A stretch of 64,000 bases of DNA from Mikania micrantha (Eukaryota > Streptophyta > Magnoliopsida > Asterales > Asteraceae). The notes under the pieces were generated by a model. The model was not told the DNA's origin. It worked only from the letters and a program-made list of their open reading frames with translations, and searched no databases. Every line of letters starts with the position of its first letter. Position 1 is the first letter of the stretch. A program made the position numbers and the translations under genes. The DNA lies in contig CM018680.1 of the NCBI GenBank assembly GCA_009363875.1, positions 15,881,608 to 15,945,607 of the forward strand, given 5' to 3'. Below, one piece after another: positions 11,162 to 22,283 of this stretch.

Positions 11162-13991
11162 AACATTGTCACACCCCAAATTTTCAACTAACGGAATCAT
11201 ACCGTTTGGGAACGTGACAAACCAGGATCTCAGATCATTAGACATAACGAAGAACTCTATATGAATTTTCAAAACATACTTTGGTCTAAAACAGTAATAT
11301 CAAAGTTTTCAAAGTTTGCGGAAGCGTTTTAAAACCATAACAAACATAACAGTTGTAACATGTAAATTACAATGCAAAGTTGTCAAATATTCAAATCCAA
11401 ATAAATGAAATGTAAAACATGCATGCGACTCGATCTCCTAGTCCATGCCTGCTTTCTGGTGTACCTTAGCGTCCTGAGAAAACATGTAAATCAAGTCAAC
11501 ACAAAGGTTGGTGCATAACACAGGTTTAAGCATTCACAATTGTTTGAAACAACAGTTTGAATATCAAGTTTGCAGATAACATAATCACACATTGCATAGT
11601 CATGATAGCTAGTCATATATACTATTTACATAAGTGGTCGACACCGAAGCTGACTAGTGCATGCTATCGCATGTTTTGCCTTGCCACTATTGTCTAGCAC
11701 AAACAATAGTAAATGATTGTTTGGTCAGTCAAACACCTGCGTAGATCCCATCTACCAAGTGAGGTTTGTCAAACCTAATAGATCTATTTCCAACTACCAC
11801 GCTTTGCGCTATGGCAAACTAAACGGTTCGAAGTGTGTAAGGACTTTTAAATGCTATGTTGTCACATAATGTAAACAGCTAACTCATGCAAGTGATATGT
11901 ATCTAAAAATGTTTGTTGCACATGTTTTCTCCCCCAAAACAGTTAAAATAAGAAAGGGCCGTGTACGCACCTTTGATTATTTGCAGAATGATCAAATACG
12001 TGAGCTCGTATAGATAATCCTCTTACGAAGGATCTGTGTTTAAACAATAAGGTAGTGTTATTCGGATAGTCGTTTTGTGCTTGAAATCACATACGTGTCA
12101 ACACACGTATGTTAGAATATTAAGAACGTGCATACGTAAGTATGCGTGACTTTAAAATCATTTAAATAAAATCATATTTGATTTTATTTAAATAACCGTA
12201 ATTATACGCGATTTCGTTTTCGGATTAAAATATAAATTTTATTATTCCAATACGTTCGAAATCTCGTTACGGTTCCAACGCAACTGAAATGGATTGAATC
12301 GGAGTTATAACGAACGAGATATGGTCAAAATACTAAAATAATATTAAAAGCCCAAAAATGGTTGGGGCCGGGATCGAACCCGCGACCCCCCCATACACCG
12401 CACACACTACCTACCATCTAATCTGTTCAGTTTCTATTGAAAGATCATGGAATTTAATTGTTTTAAGCCCAACCAGCCCAGTTCCCTTTTGTTAACCCAT
12501 AACCGAAACAATCCACACCCAATTGGCCTCAAATCGAACCCAATTGAACCCAACATCATAGGGTTTTTGTTCCTGTGGCTAATTCGACCCGAACTACCAC
12601 TTTAATCGACTTACTTTGATCAATCCATTAGGTTTTTCTGAACTTACACATGTTCGAACCGAGTCCCATTATCCATGATTCAAATTCGAAAAATTTGATT
12701 AAGTTAATCCGTAATTCCTTGGGGTTTTCATTAAGTAACAGATTCCTAACCTTCCCTTGATGCTTAATTTGAATTTCCTATTTGTTTTCACTCAACCCCC
12801 AATTCGGTTTTTGTCTAAGAACCCTAACACTCGAAGTCCATCAATCCGTTGAACCTAGATGAAATCATCATAGCATTATCATTAGTCGGAACCTTCTGAA
12901 ACTACAGGTACCATTCAATTTGATTTTAGAACACGTTTTAATCTAAACCCCCAAATCGTTCCATCACATGAACCCTAGAACTCAACGTTCATCAAATCTA
13001 TGTTATAACCAGAAATTGATTTATGTTCTAGCTTAGTCGGGATTCTCTGAAACTTTCTACATACATTAATTTGATTATCCAATTCATTTAATACAAAACC
13101 CCCAAAACGTGTTCTAGGATAAACCCTAGAACTAGAAATCGTAGCATTCGATGTTGAAAGCCAAAATTCATATAGGGAAACCCTTAGTCGGCCATTTCAG
13201 ATTGTGTAGGAGTAAACACTTACTTGTTTTGATGCCCAATTGAGGTATCTCGACTTTTAGGTGAGTATTCGGCCGAGTCCTTGATCAAATTCGTCTCCCA
13301 ATGCTTCTACGATCGAATTGTTGTATGAAATAGTTCCTGATGTTGCCGATTATAGTTTCTAGAGGTTTAATTTCATGAATAATGATCAAATTTTGCTATT
13401 TTAATACTCACTGATGACGGTTTCGACTCTTAGCCTACTTGAACCATTAATTCGATTGATAACAATGATAATTACACCTGGTAATCGTTACTAATCATTA
13501 AGGTACTGATTATAACCGATCTAATTCGATTATAATGACCTATTGATGTGAATTTCGAATCTCCTTGATTAACTAGGGCTAATTTTGACTTCTAAGGTCA
13601 AAATTTAGCATATTGTATAATTACAAATCAAATCCTTGTAATTCTAATGAATCTAAACCCATTTTGTTCAATTCTTAATACTTTTAATCTAACATTGATG
13701 ATTTCCACTGATTTTGTTAACTTTTGATTTAACGAAATTAGACCACATTGTCAAATTGCCATGAATTGATCCAAATTAAAATGTCATTGGGTTGGGTTAA
13801 TCCACTTGGCCTCTTATCCTACCATTGGGCCTACCCTCTGTCCACTTGGGCCTCACAAATATAATTGGGCCTACCTTGGCCTTGTTGGGCCTACCTTGGC
13901 CTTGTTGGGCCTACCTTGGCCTTGTTGGGCCTGTGATCTCGCTATTTTCAGTTAACGAGGTTAATTCGAAAAGTCGGATTGTCACAAACAT
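11162..13991 (-). mobile_element. Solo LTR, 2820 bp, target duplication aacat
   Basis: The insertion is 11167-13986, from TGTCACACCCC to GGATTGTCACA, with aacat at 11162-11166 and 13987-13991. The empty site, GAACATCATAG, is preserved in the 3' LTR near 24913. Orientation is minus because related LTRs end GGGGTGTGACA in the sense direction. It has a local 20-bp tandem repeat (TTGGGCCTACCTTGGCCTTG) starting at 13865, 13885, 13905 and 13925. No coding domain is present. Confidence 0.88.
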
Positions 13992-14006
13992 CATAGTAAT
14001 TTGATT

Positions 14007-14550
14007 GAATTATTTATGACTCCACAATGGTGGATAGCCAGAGGTGCTGGCAATTGTCTTAGATGGAAGTACCGGTGGGTGAACATCTTAAGACTTGAAT
14101 TATTTATGACTCCACAATGGTGGATAGCCAGAGGTGCTGTCAATTGTCTTAGATGGAAGTACCGGTGGGTGAACATCTTAAGACTTGAATTATTTATGAC
14201 TCCACAATAGTGGATAGCCAGAGGTGCTGGCAATTGTCTTAGATGGAAGTACCGGTGGGTGAATATCTTAAGACTTGAATTATTTATGACTCCACAATGG
14301 TGGATAGCCAGAGGTGCTGGCAATTGTCTTAGATGGAAGTACCGGTGGGTGAACATCTTAAGACTTGAATTATTTATGACTCCACAATGGTGGATAGCTA
14401 GAGGTGCTGTCAATTGTCTTAGATGGAAGTACCGGTGGGTGAACATCTTAAGACTTGAATTATTTATGACTCCACAATAGTGGATAGCCAGAGGTGCTGG
14501 CAATTGTCTTGGATGGAAGTACCGGTGGGTGAACATTTCAAGACTTAAAT
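14007..14550. repeat. Six 90-bp tandem units with a 270-bp higher-order pattern
   Basis: TATTTATGAC recurs at 14011, 14101, 14191, 14281, 14371 and 14461, exactly 90 bp apart. Variant positions (GCTGGC or GCTGTC; CAATGG or CAATAG) run in the same order in units 1-3 and 4-6, so a 270-bp trimer was duplicated. Each unit contains the hairpin TCCAC-AATG-GTGGA. The 3' LTR has only two units (about 24895-25100). Because 90 is a multiple of three, the array shows long repetitive open frames that are not genes. Confidence 0.95.
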
Positions 14551-15093
14551 ATAATTATGATGTCACAAATGTGTGAATAGTCAGAGGTGCTGACACATAG
14601 CTATGGTTGAAACACAGGAATGTGAACACCATAGTGTAAATTTTGATTAAACTATTGTGAACAATAGTTGATGATTGGTAATTAGATATTATTATATTGT
14701 GAGAGTTAATTCGAATAGAAATGACTCAGTTTGAATTTTGATTGTGAAAAATGTATTTTTACATTTTGTTGTGTGAAACCATTGGGGTTTACTTACTTAG
14801 TTCATATGAACTAATTGTGACCTTATATGTGATGTTACAGGTCAAAGATAGATATGCGTCGGACGATCAGATCAGGCTTGTTTTGAAGCTGAACCAAACG
14901 TTATGTAAAATCTTTGGTGGTATTAAATTTAAGCACACTAGTTTTATTAATCATAAATGTAAATGTTATGAAATTAAGTGTGTTTAACTCATGAAATGGA
15001 AATTTCATGCTTTCGAACATAATCTTACGATAAAGTTTAATCTGGGACCGATAATTGGACATGTGTAATCGTGTGAAAAGTTTGGGTGTTACA

Positions 15094-15884
15094 AAGTTGT
15101 ATCAGAGCAATTGTTTGAGTGAATCAAGTGTTTCTTGATTTCAAACTCTTGTGCTCTTGATATGAAAACATAACGTTTGATTCGAAGACCTGATCATGAT
15201 GCCGAATGTATGAGGTCAGCATATCTATGTCATGTATTATAATTGTTAAATGTAATGTGAATCATTACATGTTAAGTTTGATTATGTGATTGTTTGAAAC
15301 CAAAATCCATGTCTTGAGTATGAAATGAAGGAAATAAGGAATTGGGCATATAATGAGTGGACTAGTATGTCTGGCCAACTTACTAGTACAAACATGACAT
15401 GAACAAGTTCTTTATGGGAATTATTTTATACTTAGGCTATTGAAATTAGGTAAGGTGTTATGAGTTTAATGTATCTATTACCGATGTGTAATAGTGTTAC
15501 CAATTCAAGAGAAATGAATTGGAAGATTAATGTGAAAAGACCTACTTGAGTGTAGGTAATAACACTTGAGATGTAGACATGAATCAAAAATGTGAAATTT
15601 GACCCGTGGAGGGTAAAATAGGGAAAAAGACACGTAATTGTGTTTATGTGTTTATACATGTTTAAGTTTGAAATGTAATGATTTAAACATGTGAATAATT
15701 CATATAATGTGCATATAATCTATATGCGGGATATATAGAGTTGTAAGTATACAATTTGTATACGTATGGTGAATGTTATGATATGATTTCATAACTAGTG
15801 ATAGTGTCATTATATGTTGATAGTGATTGACACATTGAATTGGAAACTATTCATAATAGTGTTAAAGAAAATTTAAGACCATGA
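15094..15884 (+). other. Internal (leader) region, first copy, truncated
   Basis: Nearly identical to 19568-20362 and non-coding. The similarity stops at ACCATGA (about 15884), where the sequence jumps into the CGAACC array of a foreign LTR. This is a deletion or recombination junction rather than a normal insertion edge. Confidence 0.8.
15097..15108 (+). other. Primer binding site (initiator Met tRNA type), first copy
   Basis: TTGTATCAGAGC lies 3 nt after the 5' LTR. It matches the plant initiator-Met PBS word TGGTATCAGAGC with one mismatch. Confidence 0.8.
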
Positions 15885-15899
15885 CACATTGACAAACCT

Positions 15900-16400
15900 T
15901 CGAACAGTAGACAGTAGCCGAACCCTATCATGTGCCAGAACTCCGGCGAACCTTACGTGGGGACTTCGAGTTCCAGTTGAACGAATCTGTTACATGGCTG
16001 GCCAACCCTAGACAAACCTACCTACTCGCGAACCCACTTGAAAGCCGAACCTTTCTCTGTCGAACCCTCCTAATTGCAGCGAACCCTCGTACAACCAGCC
16101 GAACCTATATATGCAGACGAACCCTGAACATGTCTCGGCCGAACCTGGTGCTGGGCTGCCTTCCATCGAACGAACCTTCACCTTGTCACGAAGCTTTGTG
16201 ACATCATGCAGTGGCCGAACCTCCAGCAGCACCACCGAACCCTGCATGGTTGATCATGTCACGAACCTTCAAGACAACACAACCTGGCCGAACCTATGCT
16301 TTACTTTCCAGTGCCGAACCCATCCTGATCAACGAACCAATTGTAGGCGAACCCCATCATGCTCACAAACCCGCAACTACCTAATCCTAGCCGAGCCTTA
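15900..16400 (+). repeat. CGAACC array
   Basis: Close to 18 CGAACC hexamers, often GCCGAACC, occur in about 500 bp at irregular intervals of 15-40 bp. The same array is found in reverse orientation at about 37000-37400, 45830-46200 and 56900-57290, in the matching position of each LTR. Confidence 0.85.
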
Positions 16401-16489
16401 GGTTTGTCTACCATATGCGTGTGCACGAACCATTGGGACTAAAAGGTTCGCTGCCATGGTGACCTGATCTCGGCTTTAGAACCAACAGA

Positions 16490-16690
16490 AAGCAACCGGC
16501 CCAATAGCTATGGTGTTCGGCCCAGCACACACCTTTTGGCCCAATTGAATAGTTCAAAGATATGCTTGGGCCCATATTACATATTGGATTTAAGGCCCAC
16601 CTAGACCGGCCCAATGATCTTCGGCCCATACATACCACACTTGGCCCATGACTACTAGTTTGATCCACAATAAATTAGTCGGCCCAAATT
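16490..16690 (+). repeat. GGCCCA cluster
   Basis: About nine GGCCCA/TGGGCC words occur within 200 bp, immediately after the CGAACC array. The same order is seen in the related LTRs. Confidence 0.75.
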
Positions 16691-18920
16691 AATAATCCGA
16701 CTAACATGAGATGACAAAGCAACTATTAAATTTTTATTACAAGAAATAGTGTGTAGAAAATCATATGTAATTACAAAGGTGGGAAGTTTTTGGTAACGAG
16801 CTTCATAAAGTTTATAACATATTGGTTGATAAATGAATTTCAAGTTGCACATCATGATAAGATACATAGGGTGAACATGAGATCTATAATGAATGGTAAT
16901 CACCTAAACCTAAATTGACTTAGTGTCAGACTAAGTCATAACAAGTGAACCAGGGCAGGATAATGAATCATTACTGAGACTCACAAGTGTTAGCCAACCT
17001 TAGGGCTAACACATACGCACACACAAAACAATTACACTCGACACTTACAAGTGAAATACAATGTGAAATCAATACAGGATTGTGAAAGCTCCTACCAGAA
17101 CAATCAATAGCGCGTGCATTCTTCTTTTAAGCTAAGTCAACCACTTCACACATAAGGTCAGTTCATATGCCCATTTTCTTTAATCTTAACTGATCTTAAA
17201 CTCTCGGGGCTGAGAAACATGCTTACTTTTATTTATTCAAAAGTTTTGTTTAACATATTACTTATACTTTGATTTAGATAATATTAAATTGTTTATTATC
17301 GCTTATCATTGTATGCATGCTTGTTTGTATGATCATGAGATAACAGGGAAACTTAGATGAATATGATAATATAATTTCATAATCATCAACACATTTGAAT
17401 AACATAATTGTAAGATTTTATCTTATAACACTTGGTTATTCTTACATGAGCAAACATTGAGACAATTCATACACAAACAAACAATGAGAACTACTACAGT
17501 GAAACATGATGACACTACACAACACATGAATGATTAGAAGACAAAATATCTTCTAAATATCATTCCACATTATAATTGATTAAGTGTGATAAGTAAAGTA
17601 CTTATAACACTTGGTTTACAACTTAAAAACATACTATGCGATAGTATGAACGCATGGATAACCACCATCTGTATCACTTAAGGGTAATAAGACTTCTTCT
17701 TACTACGGATTAAGGATTACATGGTGAGCATATGGATCATATTTAATGATAATCATGATAAGGTAACTTCATGATAACAATATCATTCAAACATGATTAA
17801 CATAATGTAATAAGACAAGTTCTTATTCAACCTTGTTAATCACACGGAGAACAGTGATATCATAGATGCACATCACCCATCGTTACTTGTGGACTAGTAG
17901 ACTGAGAAATTTATTTTCTATCATGTCATATTACTAGTAACAGTTTCGATGAAGGCTATGGGAACACACGGTGATAGAGGTAAATCGTATGCATTGCATT
18001 CTGATTATGTGAGGATTGCAATGGATTCCTTTTAGGCTCTATGCACTGCATGAGGAGAACAATGACAAACAGTTAACTAACACTTTTAATAATTAAAAGT
18101 GAAACAACAGTCAACCCACAGACAATAGAATAATGCAAGGAACAGATTTGGTAAATCTAATATCCTTACTACAAATAATGGTTATCAATACTTCAGTTTG
18201 ATAACTACAACGCTATCATCATATTATTCTATTCATATTATCACAGGTGATCAACAATGAGACAAACATGTGGATTGGGAATGGAAATCAATAGTTGTAT
18301 TGCAAGTAGTGTGGAGTTCTATTAGTGATGTGGTGGGATGTTGGCTAGGGCTTAGTTCCCTTACATATGCCCTATATATAAGCATCACTACTAGGATAAT
18401 ATAGTACTTGTGACTATAACTATTGAGGAGCCATTGGGAGAACTGGTTTTTAATTAACATTGTGAATGTGCATGTGAATGAATCAAGGTTTTCAAGTAAC
18501 ATACTTATGAACTCACCAACCTAGTGTTGACTTTGTTTAAATGCATGTTTTCTTAGGTAACGAACAGGTGTAGGTACTTACATGCAAGGATTAAGCTAGA
18601 GGACTTTTAGAAGACCTACCTTTATTTTGTGTTGCATGCTTTTGGTAACAAGAACAATGAATCATCTTTTGTATATCTTGTACAGATACAAGATATAGTT
18701 ACATTGATTCTTTTGATAGATTTACTTGGTTAAATTTTGAACAATACATTGTAATTTAATCTTGTAATTCTATATCATCGATGTGTTAGCATTTCTCATT
18801 TATTTATCATGTGCTATGTAAAAAATCTGCTCATTTGATTATCACTCATGATATCACGCCCAGGGAACCTTCCGCCCGACGGGAAAACCCGATCTGTTCC
18901 CGCCAGCCCGGGGTGTGACA

Positions 18921-19567
18921 GATGGAAGTACCGGTGGGTGAACATCTTAAGAATTGAATTATTTATGACTCCACAATGGTGGATAGCCAGAGGTGCTGAC
19001 AATTGTCTTAGATGGAAGTACCGGTGGGTGAACATCTCAAGCCTTAAATATAATTATGATATCACAAATGTGTGAATAGTCAGAGGTGCTGACACATAGC
19101 TATGGTTGAAGCACAGGAATGTGAACACTATAGTTTAAATTTTGATTAAACTATTATGAGCAATAGTTGATGATTGGTAATATGACATTATTATATTGTG
19201 AGAGTCAATTCGAATAGATATGACTCAGTTTGAATTTTGATTGTGAAAAATGTATTTTTACATTTTGTTGTGCGAAACCATTGGGGTTTACTTACTTAGT
19301 TCATACGAACTACTTGTGACCTTATATGTGATGTTCCAGTTCAAAGATAGATATGCGTCGGGCGATCAGATCGGGCATGTTTTGTTATGTAAAATACTTG
19401 GTGGTATTAAATTTAAGCACACTAGTTTTATTAATCATAAATGTAAATGTTATGAAATTAAGTGTGTTTAACTCATGAAATGGAAATTTCACGTTTCGAA
19501 CAAATAAAGTTTAATCTGGGACTGATAATTGGACACGTGTAATCGTGTGAAAAGTTTGGGTGTTACA
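18921..19567 (+). repeat. 3' portion of a second copy of the composite's own LTR
   Basis: Resumes inside the 90-bp repeat (GATGGAAGTACCGG) and is collinear with 14510-15093, ending GGGTGTTACA at 19567. About 28 bp around 19385 and a few bases near 19500 are missing relative to the 5' LTR. Confidence 0.9.
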
Positions 19568-19570
19568 AAG

Positions 19571-19582
19571 TTGTATCAGAGC
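19571..19582 (+). other. Primer binding site, second copy
   Basis: TTGTATCAGAGC at the same 3-nt spacing from the LTR end as the first copy. Two PBS sites in one insertion show that the element contains a second LTR-internal unit. Confidence 0.8.
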
Positions 19583-20384
19583 AATGGTTTGAGCGAATCA
19601 AGTGCGTCTTGATCTCAAACTCTTGTGCTCTTGATATGAAAACATAACGTTTGATTCGAAGACCCGATCATGATGCCGAATGTATGAGGTCAACATATCT
19701 ATGTCATGTATTATAATTGTTAAATGTAATGTGAATCATTACATGTTAAGTGTGATTATGTGATTGTTTGAAACTAAAATCAATGTCTTGAGTATGAAAT
19801 GAAGGAAATAAGGAATTGGGCATATAACGAGTGGACTAGTATGTCTGGCCAACTTACTAGTACAAACATGACATGAACAAGTTCTTTATGGGAATTATTT
19901 TATACTTAGGCTATTGAAATTAGGTAAGGTGTCATGAGTTTAATGTATCTATTACCGATGTGTAATAGTGTTACCAATTCAAGAGAAATGAATTGGAAGA
20001 TTAATGTGAAAAGACCTACTTGAGTGTAGGTAATAACACTTGAGATGTAGACATGAATCAAAAATGTGAAATTTGACCCGTGGAGGGTACAACAGGGAAA
20101 AAGACACGTAATTGTGTTTATGTGTTTATACATGTTTAAGTTTGAAATGTAATGATTTAAACATGTGAATAATTCATATAATGTGCATATAATCTATATG
20201 TGGGATATATAGAGTTGTAAGTATACAATATGTATACGTATTGTGAATGTTATGATATGATATGATTTCATAACTAGTGATAGTGTCATTATATGTTGAT
20301 AGTGATTGACACATTGAATTGGAAACTATTCATAATAGTGTTAAAGAAAATTTAAGACCATGATGTATGGCATTTTGTGTGTAT

Positions 20385-20680
20385 AAACATGTAAGACCAC
20401 TTGTGAGTGGCATTGGATTTAACATGTAAGACCACTGGTGAGTGGTATTGGATTTAACATGTAAGACCACTGGTGAGTGGCATTGGATTTATCATGTAAG
20501 ACAATTGGTGAATGGCATTGGATTTATCATATAAGACCACTTGTGAGTGGCGTTGAATTGTTTGTAAGACCACTAAGGAGTGGCGTTGTGTTTGAAGTGT
20601 AAAAATCATCTTAGAATGACATTGAGTTGTCATGTAACTCCTCCTTAGTGAGGTATTGGGAGAATCCACATACGTGTGGA
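20385..20680. repeat. 35-bp hairpin minisatellite
   Basis: GTAAGACCAC-type starts occur at 20391, 20426, 20461, 20496, 20531 (ATAAG) and 20564. Each unit contains CCACT-NNTG-AGTGG or a variant, followed by GGCATTGGATTTA. Units beyond 20580 are degenerate. Confidence 0.85.
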
Positions 20681-21212
20681 TTGGTCAATATGTGAGTATG
20701 TGTCAAACGATGTTGACTTCATAAAGAAGTCAAAGTTATGGTTAATGTGAATAGGTGAGTTACCTACTCATTAATATGCAATCATAAGACATATTAGTGC
20801 TTGTGTGTTATGTGATTATGTTGGTTAAAACTACTTGTAATTGACTTGTAGTAACTGTGATAAATTGAATGGTAAATTGACCATATGTTTCATGAAATAT
20901 TAAAACTATGAATATGAAACCACCTGGTGGTGTTATTTAACTACTTGATAGATGTCTTGTAGTATTGGATGAATGTTATGTGCTTATTGCATAAGTTGAA
21001 AAGTGTTATTAAATGATAAATTATAATTGACACTATAAATTGATGAAAATCCACATTGTGTGGAAGTATATGAATATGAAACCACATGGGGTAGTATTCG
21101 GATTGTTGAAATTGATTAATGTTATGATAAATTGCATAACTAATAAAAGTGTCATCATATGTTTAAAATAACTGACACTGATAATAGGGGACGATTCATA
21201 TTCGTGTGAAAC

Positions 21213-21385
21213 TAATGTAAGACCACTGGTGCGTGGCATTAATATTGTCATGTAAGTCCATAATGAAATGGCATTGATATTTGTCATTTAAGTCCATAAT
21301 AAAATGGCATTGATATTTGTCATGTAAGTCCATAATGAAATGGAGTTGGTGTTTGTCATGTAAGTCCACATTTTTGTGGCATTAG
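21213..21385. repeat. Second hairpin minisatellite, about 36 bp
   Basis: About five units contain TAAGTCCATAATGAAATGG or a variant. Stems differ between units (CCAT/ATGG; CCACA/TGTGG in the last; CCACT with AGTGG-like arms in the first) while the GGCATT tail is kept in most. Confidence 0.75.
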
Positions 21386-21605
21386 GGGTAAACCATGTAC
21401 ATGTACATGATAATAAGTTACCCATTTTGTTGAATTTGTAGTTATAGGACTGGGTGAGTCCACACTACAATTGTTTGTGCAATTAGCATATATGTGATTT
21501 GTTGTTTTAATTGAAGTTGATGTAAATGGTTATGGTTAGTGTCGTTATTGTAATTGAATGATTTACAAGGAATGTGAACATTCAACTAATGATAATGATT
21601 GAGTT

Positions 21606-21785
21606 GATTTACAAGAGTGTAAACAACCATCATATTGTGGATGTGGTGATCTACAAATGTGTAGACATTAAATTGGTAATGTGCAGGCTTTGATTCACAA
21701 GGTGTGTGAACATAAGACTTGCAAATCCAATATAATAGATTCACAAGGTGTGTGAACAAAAGATGATCTACAAGAGTGTAGACAT
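21606..21785. repeat. Five hairpin units with covarying stems
   Basis: Stem pairs are TTTACA/TGTAAA (21608/21618), TCTACA/TGTAGA (21650/21660), TTCACA/TGTGAA (21694/21705), TTCACA/TGTGAA (21740/21751) and TCTACA/TGTAGA (21767/21777), with 4-5 nt loops. Each unit starts with GA before the stem and has AC after it. A change in one arm is matched in the other. Confidence 0.85.
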
Positions 21786-22283
21786 CAAATTTCAAGAGTC
21801 AAATTGTTTAAGTTGACTTTTGAGAAATATGATGTACAAATGGAGTTTTGTGTGTACATATGTATTATGTTAAATGATAATGGTTGAGCATGAATGGTGG
21901 ATAAGAATGTCTATCTATGTAAATGAATGCAGTAATTACCATTGTGTGTAATTAACAGATCTTATGAGATAACGAATAACGCGAATGATAAGTCATTCGG
22001 TTGTGGTTATGTATAAAGTACATTATACATGATGTTTGACTTTAAAAAGTCGAAATTAAACCTTTTTGTGAAGAAATAGGATATTTATAATATGTATAAA
22101 TTGTATTCATACATATAATGGGATGAATATTTATGTGATTATAAAAAAAAGAGAGGTAAGATGTATGTAGAAATACACTTGAGTGTATGATTTGGTTTGT
22201 ATAAAGAAAGCCAAACCAAACAATAAATTGTAGATTGATTATGTGGAATCATGTATAATGATTATGTTTATTTAAGGATAAAT

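Larger units (their letters stand above)
7700..15093 (+). repeat. 5' LTR of the composite element (interrupted twice)
   Basis: Begins TGTAACAATC and ends GGGTGTTACA. After removing the two solo LTRs and their target duplications it is about 2826 bp, against 2415 bp for the 3' LTR. The difference is explained by four extra 90-bp units, a deletion of about 41 bp near 7735-7780 in the other copy and an 8-bp indel near 10960. Contains the palindromes GGGGCGGTACGCCCC (7979) and ATGGATTATAATCCAT (8468). Confidence 0.9.
15885..18920 (+). mobile_element. Truncated foreign LTR (relative of the LTR at 54260)
   Basis: Ends GGGTGTGACA at 18920. Its last 180 bp (CGCCCAGGGAACCTTCCGCC, CCCGACGGGAAAACCCGATC) are the reverse complement of the start of the LTR at 54260. 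Judged by the position of the CGAACC array, roughly the first 1.2 kb of the LTR is missing, because the array begins right at the left edge. The right edge sits inside a 90-bp unit of the host LTR. Confidence 0.8.
19568..22283 (+). other. Long non-coding, hairpin-rich internal region
   Basis: 2.7 kb lie between the PBS and the integrase remnant, where gag, protease, RT and RNase H should be. No trace of those domains is readable in any frame. Instead the region is filled with short perfect inverted repeats such as TTGACTTC-ATAAA-GAAGTCAA (20713-20733) and ATCCACA-TACG-TGTGGAT (20664-20681), and with tandem arrays of hairpin units. Confidence 0.75.

Noticed and set aside
12360..12392. tRNA-like T-arm (GGGATCGAACCCGCGAC)
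   Set aside because: There is no acceptor stem, anticodon arm or D-arm in register, and the word lies inside a solo LTR where it is a common phrase.
13991..14536. Long repetitive open frames on both strands over the 90-bp array
   Set aside because: The unit length is a multiple of three, so any stop-free unit stays open. The array lies in an LTR and contracts to two units in the 3' LTR.
15932..16401. Open frames rich in Asn/Pro/Arg over the CGAACC array
   Set aside because: They are by-products of the repeated hexamer and are not conserved in frame between the related LTRs.
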